Shown piece after piece: positions 54,865 through 61,262 of a stretch of 61,262 nucleotides of DNA; positions within the stretch are counted from its first letter, which is position 1, and every line of letters begins with the position of its first letter. The DNA lies in the NCBI GenBank assembly GCA_003427395.1, contig BFEA01000211.1, positions 2,312,666 through 2,373,927 of the forward strand, in the 5' to 3' direction. This stretch comes from Chara braunii. Lineage: Eukaryota; Streptophyta; Charophyceae; Charales; Characeae. The position numbers and the translations under genes are program-made. Below the pieces are notes generated by a model. The model was not told where the DNA came from. It did no database searches and was given only the letters and a program-made list of their open reading frames with translations.

Positions 54865-56400
54865 GCCGCGTTAAGTAGAATTTTACAAGATTTCATCACA
54901 AAAGAGCGTTCGCCGCTCCGGCCGAGTGCGCTTGTCGAACCTATCACGAACCCCTACGACAGGGTAGAGGTCGAGCGAGGAACAACTTACCTCTGCCTAA
55001 CGGGTTGTCACAACCCTTGGACAGGAGTATCCTAGTTGACCTACCGAACCACGTGCGAAGGTTGCTCGGGTGCAATCGCAAAGGAGGCCCAACCGAGGGT
55101 GTTTCTCGTCCATTGTAGGACAGAGGGTACACGTAGTCGAACGCCTTAATCGGCATCGCGCGCGAACCGAAGCTCTGAGGGTTGTTCTCTCGCGCAAAGC
55201 TTTGTGTCGGTCGACAAGGACAACCAATCTATCCACGTGATACACTTCACAAAATAAAACCAGACTTCGTACGTTAATCCTGCCAATTTGTTTTTTCCAT
55301 ATTCGACCCGTAATCTTTTGACGACGACATAAGCAGGTGTCGCGTGCGAGGCTATGGATAAATAGCGAGACGACGCAGACCCTTTTCATATTGACCAGCC
55401 ATGCATGAATACGCAAGATGTCGCAAGGATGACATAATATGTGGTGCTCATAGTGGTACCGGCCTTGCTGATTTTAAAGGTCGCATTCGACACTCAAGTG
55501 TCGACTTATACACGTCTTGAGAGAATAATCTTTTGACGCTAGACGATCGTGAAAGCGATTGCGAGTCCTACCCTCTTCTAAACACCGCTGAGAAGAGCGG
55601 TAGGCGGGCTTCAACCCTTTGTGGCGGTTAAATACCCCTAACCCCGAGAACGGGGCTCCATCTTCGGAGGCCTTGGACAAGGTCAAGGGGTTTGACTTTC
55701 ACAGTCGCTACGGACCTCATCGTTCAATTATGGAATTCTAACAACCATATTTGAAGGGGTCTTTCCTTTTGCCTCAACCCCGATCCGCTCGATCCTTACA
55801 CATGGTAAAAATAGACCGCGGGAATACACAATATATAAATGTAAAGGAAAATTCGGCACGAGGCGATCACTCTCATAATCACAATGTGATTTGCTTCCAA
55901 ATAAACACATGATTACAAACAAAGTCAAATTCGAACTTCAACGCACAAAACATACATGCAATCACACGTAGATTCAACATCAACAAACCACATACTCCAC
56001 GGGGCTAACTTCAACCACTCTCTGCCCTGACACCCCATGCCTTATTGAAACAAGCGTTAACCTTTATCTAACTTTCCAAAAGAAAAATACAGTCCTTTTC
56101 ACATTATCATTCAATAAAAGTTCAGGTGAAAACCCAAAGAAACATTTCAACCCACAAAGGCTAAGGCCTTAGGGTGAGTAGGGAGAATAAATAAGTGTTG
56201 AGCTGAAAACTAACATGTTTCGACCCAAAGAAAAAAGCACGTGGGCGAGCGCTTAATATTAAAAACGAGTATATGAATGAGTTATTTATCGTAGAAAGAA
56301 TGCTCAGTTGATCCAACTTACCTTCAATTATGACTTTTAGTTATACTCTCTCGTTTGTAAGAAAGCTATACTCTGACCGTTCATCTTAGAAACAATGGAT
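54865..56400 (+). repeat. Arm R3 and truncated body of U3
   Basis: Copy of R1/R2 followed by only part of the internal region. It ends after two decayed stem-loop units (about 56280 and 56380), where a (TA)n tract at 56413-56442 begins. Confidence 0.55.
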
Positions 56401-56442
56401 GGCTAGCCTTGTTCGTATATGTATATACATATATATATATAG

Positions 56443-57042
56443 TTGAATATAAAAAGTCTTATTCTCATTGTGTGGCTTCTGTAGCGGACCCACCAGGTGT
56501 GGTGCTCCGCTAGTGGTAGAGATGGAGATGGAGGAAGAAGGGGGGAGCGAGATGGCACAACGCAGCTCCCCACGCAAGACTCCAACGCACGTACTCCAAA
56601 ATGTGCAAGTGAAGAATGACCCGAAAAATAGACAATGGCTGGGGTATACCCCAGCGGACTGACGGACTGGACTCGACTGGCTGGTACCGACAGAGGTACC
56701 GGCCTGGAATGGACTGGACTGCCCCCGAACATAACACAGGCTTGTGAGAACAGGCCAAGGGGCTGGTCTCACAGGCCAACCAGAGGTCCGCTACACAATC
56801 CTCGGCCTATGATGGATCGCCTAGATACAAACACGCTTCCGCCAAGAAGCGGAACTCTACCAAGAAAAGAAAACCTGAGTAGTCTAGGATGCGGAGCAAG
56901 CTCCATGTTGAGTCCATGTGATGCAACCTAGGCTAGAAATGTCACAAAATAGCAATGTCACAACTAACAGCCTAAGTGAAAGTAAAAACAACTAACTAGC
57001 ATACATGTCCTAGGAAAGCAACATGTCCTAGGAAAACAGAAA
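56443..57042. other. Flank, no recognised gene
   Basis: Contains the palindrome GGGGTATACCCC at 56641-56652. No domain recognised in either strand. Confidence 0.4.
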
Positions 57043-57185
57043 GTAGTGACAACTAGATCCTAGAATGTTGGAGGCAGTAGCCTCAGTCTGGGAACAACTG
57101 ACTAGTGTATAAATCCTAAGAACAGCAAAAGCAGAACAACTAAATCCTAGAAATGGAAGAGGCAGTAGCCTCAGTCTAAGAGCAA
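57043..57185. repeat. Imperfect tandem duplication
   Basis: GACAACTAGATCCTAGAA...GGCAGTAGCCTCAGTCTGGGA is repeated once about 88 bp downstream with changes. Probably part of the 3' non-coding region or LTR of the minus-strand chromovirus. Scattered N at 57469-57647 follow. Confidence 0.4.
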
Positions 57186-57923
57186 CAAACCAACAACAAG
57201 TCAGTCATATGTCACAGGAGAAGTGTGTCGCAAACCAAAGAGTGAGATGGTCTCTGAGGGTGGCGAATGCAGCCTAGGGGTCGAAAACTCCTAAGGGCAT
57301 CCACACATAGTGACAGGGGGAAACACATGTCGTCAGGCTCAATGAGGGTAGGGAACTGGGAGTGAACAAAACCAATGACCCTAACAGATAGACCATCAGG
57401 GCGGGTAATGCTCGACTAAGGGGTGACCGCTAGGGAGGGTCGACCATGCAAAGGAACAGGGGAGCCTGNTATACTGGGCNCNCCTAGATGAAGCATGCGG
57501 GGNTGCCTAACTAGGGCGTGAGGGCCGGCNAAGGGTAGAAAGATGATGGGTAAGGGAATCATGCAANTGACTCCTAAAGTGAGGGAAGTCGGAGNTAGAT
57601 CCGTANGATGGGAAACCAGGGCAACGCTACNNTCNCGATGCCTATGNGTATACCAAGGGAGAGCCCAACTCAGAGGAACCCGGCTAAAGGGAGACCATCA
57701 TGCGACACAAGCAGGGTACTGTACAGGGTAAAGTGGTAAGAGAGTGGCGACGTCTGAAGTAGGCAGAGCTGATCGTGACGAAGTCCATGAAGTTGCCGAT
57801 GACATCCACGATGAGAAGTCCGGAATGCCGTCGAGGAAGAGCCGCAACGTCGACGAGCTGAATTAGCAAAACTGATGTGGATGGAGTACTGAGAAGTCAA
57901 GGACGTGGGAAGGTAAGTAAGAG

Positions 57924-59392
57924 TCAATCGTCGTATCGAGCAGGACGACGACGAGTGCGCTGTGGACGCTCAGAAGCATTCGGCTGCTGCTGAAGGTCTG
58001 CCGCAAATGGAGCAGCCTCGACTTCAGCAGTCTCCTCAACCGGGGGAGAAGGAGGAGGGTCAATGGGCTGAGGAGGACTAGTGAACGCAGCACGACGAGC
58101 ACGGTCATAGGCACGCACCAACATGCGAGCGTGTTGCAAGTGCTCGAGGGGATCCCAGGTAGCCTCCTCATCAGGGTAACCCTTCCAACGTATGAGATAC
58201 TCGATGTGGGGAGGGTTGTCGTCGGTGACTCGGCGACCAATGATGTCTAAAACGAGGAACTCCTCGAGGCCGTCCACCATGATGGGTGGAGGGCGCTCGT
58301 ATGGTCGTCCAGCGAAACGCTCAGACGGTCTGCGGTAAGGACGCAGTAACGAGACGTGGTAGACACGTGCACACGAGCCTGGCGTAGGTAGTCGGGCAGC
58401 TTCACACGAAAGCTGACCGGGCTAGATGCCGTATCAGAACCGACGGCCTGGAGGATGCAGCACGGGCCAAAGAAGCGACGCCGAAACTTGCGAAGCGTGT
58501 CCGCTTCGAGCTGTAAGTGGCGGGCGTCGATAAACACATCATCACCGACTTTGAATGGATGATACATTCTCGATCGGTTCGCACGTGCTGCCATGCGAGT
58601 CTGAGAAGCGGTTATGTGCTCATGTGCGGTCTTCATGATCGACGTCATGTGTGCAACCCAATCATCCAGCGTGGGACAACTCGTGTCGGGCTGCAGCTGG
58701 GACGGTCGAAGGAAGTCCGCGGGAACACGAGGGTGATAGCCGAGGTCGCAATAGTAAGGCGACATCCCCGTGGAAGGCGAGACGGCGTGGTTGTAGGCTA
58801 TCTCCACGTGGGCAAGATGAAGATCCCACAGCTGGTCGTCACGAACAATCTTTTGGAGAATATCTCCGAGAGTCCTGTTCGTGATCTCTGTCTAACCATC
58901 AGTCTGAGGATGGTAAGACGAGGAGAAGTGGAGCTGAGTGCCATAAACCTCGTGGAGCCGTCGCCAGAATCGGCTGGTAAAGCGCGGGTCACTGTCAGAT
59001 ATGATGCTCAGGGGTAAGCCGTGGTCACACACGACTCGGTCAAACACGATGTCGGCGACCTCACGTGCACTGATGGCATAGCGGCACGGAACAAAGCGTG
59101 CACGCTTCGTGAAGCGGTCGACGACGACCAGGATAGCATCATGACCGCGAGGGGTCGAAGGACGAAGGGGACTGATAAAGTCCATCGAGATGGACTACCA
59201 ACGACCCTCAGGGATAGGAAGAGGCTGGAGCAAACCATAAGGTAGGTGGTTCACACTGTTCACCTCCTGACAGGTGGGACACTCTGCGACGTAGTCCTTC
59301 ACAAAGTCCTTGCGCTTCGGCCAGACGTACAGGCGGCTCACACGAGTCAACGTCTTGTGGAAGCCCATATGATCGGCGCCTGCCTGGTCATG
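57924..59392 (-). pseudogene. pol: Chromovirus integrase and chromodomain, broken
   Basis: Minus-strand Ty3/gypsy pol remnant. It starts inside the integrase zinc finger (HDQAGADHMGFHKT, then AECPTCQEV), continues through the core with MDFISPLRP, VVVDRFTKRARFVP, IISDSDPRFTSRFW and SSYHPQTDG, then the C-terminal VGDDVFIDARHLQ and RRRFFGPCCI, and ends in a chromodomain (EEFLVLDIIGRR, EYLIRWKGYPDEEATWDPLE). TAG codons at 59195-59197 and 58892-58894 interrupt the core, and a small indel near 58355 puts the chromodomain in another frame. RT is missing. Chromodomains of this class are known to bind modified histones and steer integration. Confidence 0.85.
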
Positions 59393-60143
59393 GAACTATG
59401 CTACTGCTCGGACACGTCGCTGTCCAGTGGAGGGAACACAAATATGGTGCTCTCTGGTGCTCTGTGAACCGTTGTGAGGAAACCCGGGGAGGGGCACCTA
59501 CCGTTCGCCGAAGCCAAGGGCAACGGCGTCTGTCACCCGCCGCGCCCGCTTCCGAGGTCCTCAGCAACCGGCAGGGGGAGAGGGGCTTGGGCTTGACTGT
59601 CACGCCCCCTGTCGAGACTAGACTAAATGCCTCTTCGTCGCATATGGAATTTGCTCGAAACTTTAAAAGAAAATAAATAAAATGTGTCTAGCCTGCAGAT
59701 CTGAGACTTTTCAGAGGTTCGCTCGTGGGTTTTCCCTTGGAGGATCTCAGATTTGCAGGGGTATAATCACACTCCACCCTCCACAAAAATTGACTGAAGA
59801 TGAGCTTGAACTGATGGGGAACTTTAGCAAGTAACCACAATAAGGCATGGGGCCGTAATTGTATTCAGCAAGGGCTAACCAGCATCTTGACCCAAACCAA
59901 TGCAAGAGTATAACTCAGCCAAGCTCTAGGGGTATTTTTGTGATTGGGCCCGGGGTCAATCTCGAGGCTACTCAGTGCGTAGGACCGGTTCAACTCTGCC
60001 CCCCCCCTTTCGATTTTCGCTGAAGCCAGGGGGTACAGTGTCTGTCCGTGCTTACATCTGCCACGCTTTCCGGGCCAAAATGGTGCGTAGTTCTTCTATC
60101 AAAGCCTCACCCTTGAAACCTCGAGTTTGGTCGTCACCATCCC
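59393..60143. other. No recognised gene; possible LTR start at 59599
   Basis: TGTCACGCCCCCTGTCGAG at 59599 looks like the start of a plant LTR, but no matching end was found. Homology to the chromovirus stops near 59400. Confidence 0.3.
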
Positions 60144-60467
60144 TCACTCACTCCCTTCCTTTGTTGGGAAGTCACATGCAGTTCGTCCTCTCACCTGCAG
60201 CTGAGTGCCTGGAGAAAAACTTACTCCCGGGAGCAATATTGGGGCGGATGCAGGTTGAGGGGCATTTTCAGAATTCGCAGCAAAATCAATGGCAGTTACA
60301 GAATCTATCAGTTTCTTTTGCCGCTCGAATGTGCTTTCTGTCGTCAAATACTCATCAACACTCGGATACGGGCAAAACTTACTCACAGCATAAACGTACA
60401 TATCCTTGTTTTCGTTCCAAATACAACCTTGATAAAGATGGCCCGGTATCGCACTCAGTGATAGCAA
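60144..60467 (-). CDS. Exon-like ORF, hypothetical
   Basis: A minus-strand frame reads GCIWNENKDMYVYAVSKFCP, then SVDEYLTTESTFERQKKLID and SVTAIDFAANSE. The composition is protein-like and unlike the surrounding repeats. A donor-like CTGCAG|GTGAGAG follows near 60195, and another GTGAGTAAGT is inside. I do not recognise the family. It could be a host exon or a transposon gene piece. Confidence 0.35.
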   Translation of the reverse strand: MLSLSAIPGHLYQGCIWNENKDMYVYAVSKFCPYPSVDEYLTTESTFERQKKLIDSVTAIDFAANSENAPQPASAPILLPGVSFSPGTQLQVRGRTACDFPTKEGSE

Positions 60468-60920
60468 GGCGGCCAGCCATCATTAATCAACGTGATCAAT
60501 CATTAACCCATCAAGCGAACGTCTCATTTCGTGATTTGGGCCACATACAATCATGATGAGTATGGCNTTCCGCCCCCGTGTCAGATCACCTCATATGCGC
60601 TTGAACCAGCACTCCGCCATGACATGGCACATCTGTCTCGTGAGGCTAAACAACAGCTGAACGAATCTGGCTCAAGGCAGCGGCCAGATTCGTTCACACT
60701 CTTCCCACAGTTCTNTTTGTGTATACGTGCCTATTTGCTCGCTGCCTTTCATCNCCAATCATGCCCCTATCCCTCTTTTGTGCAGTGCGGGTTCCTCCCC
60801 CCCTGGTCACTCACCCGATGTAGAAAGGACGACGATCCCTCTGCTAGAACATGGAGAGACGCACTGCCACTTTTGTTGCCCCTTGTATACTGCTGCTCGA
60901 TCGTTCAGCCAAGCCAGAAA
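60468..60920. other. No gene seen
   Basis: Short frames only, with N at 60567, 60715 and 60754. Confidence 0.4.
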
Positions 60921-61262
60921 ATTAAGAATGAATTTTCCGCAAGAGCCTTGACCAGATGCGCTGTGCGCGGCGATTGCATAGAATGAGGATGAACTTTCCG
61001 CTAGAACTTGGCCAAATGCACCGTGCACAGCAAGTGTACAAAATGAGACTGAGTTTTCCGCTAGAACTTGGCCAGATGCACTGTGCACAGCGATTTCACA
61101 GAATGAGGATGAACTTTCGGCTAGAACTTGGCTAGATGCATTGTGCACAGTGAGTGTACAAAATGAGAGTGAGCTTTCCGCTAGAACTTGGCCAGATGCA
61201 CTGTGCACAGCGAGTGTACAAAATGAGAGTGAGCTTTCCGCTAGAACTTGGCCAGATGCACT
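60921..61262. repeat. 60-bp tandem repeat running off the window
   Basis: CTAGAACTTGGCC recurs at exactly 60-bp steps (61001, 61061, 61121, 61181, 61241), with a more diverged first unit before them. Units alternate between GAATGAGGATGAAC and AAATGAGAGTGAG types. Because 60 is a multiple of three, minus frames stay open as a 20-residue repeat, which need not mean coding. Confidence 0.9.

Noticed and set aside
60807-61208. Minus-strand 20-residue repeat protein
   Set aside because: A 60-bp tandem repeat keeps frames open automatically; no start context or domain supports coding.

Overview
This is a nuclear window from a plant-type eukaryote, almost entirely made of transposable elements and repeats. 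I infer a charophyte green alga such as Chara. Pointers are plant-type mitochondrial fragments (cox1, nad2, group II intron domain V), Ty3/gypsy elements with plant-type primer sites, a SANT/trihelix-like transposon-associated ORF, very long intron-like DNA full of (ATT)n, and runs of N typical of a draft assembly. Species assignment rests on recall, not on a search.

Layout. 1-3800: low-complexity purine-rich DNA, several hairpins and a decayed tRNA-like sequence. 3803-30193: one long Ty3/gypsy element (5' LTR 3803-6164, PBS, gag, protease-RT-RNase H, a separate PHD-integrase ORF, three accessory ORFs). Its 3' LTR is cut in two (14520-15008 and 28251-30193) by a 13.2-kb block. That block holds another LTR (15009-16379) with its own primer site, an array of minus-strand exon-like pieces inside (ATT)n-rich introns (16980-24350), a GC-rich block, a 163-bp satellite (25700-26640) and an inverted repeat (27935-28187).

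30200-56400: three related large units (U1 to 37658, U2 about 40100-51374, U3 51375 to about 56400). Each has head-to-head inverted repeats. The first two carry an array of stem-loops with a constant loop and varying but self-complementary stems. Between U1 and U2 lies a SANT/trihelix-like ORF broken by a mitochondrial DNA insertion. 56400-61262: minus-strand chromovirus remains (integrase plus chromodomain), one exon-like ORF, and a 60-bp tandem repeat that runs off the window.

The standout is the first element. Its successive ORFs meet at stop/start overlaps: ATGA at gag/pol, ATGGGTGA at pol/integrase, ATGA at integrase/ORF X, ATGA at X/Y. This suggests a polycistronic retroelement using termination-reinitiation. 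A PHD finger sits at the start of its integrase ORF. The copy is dead: nine in-frame stops, one gag frameshift and a changed RT catalytic motif.
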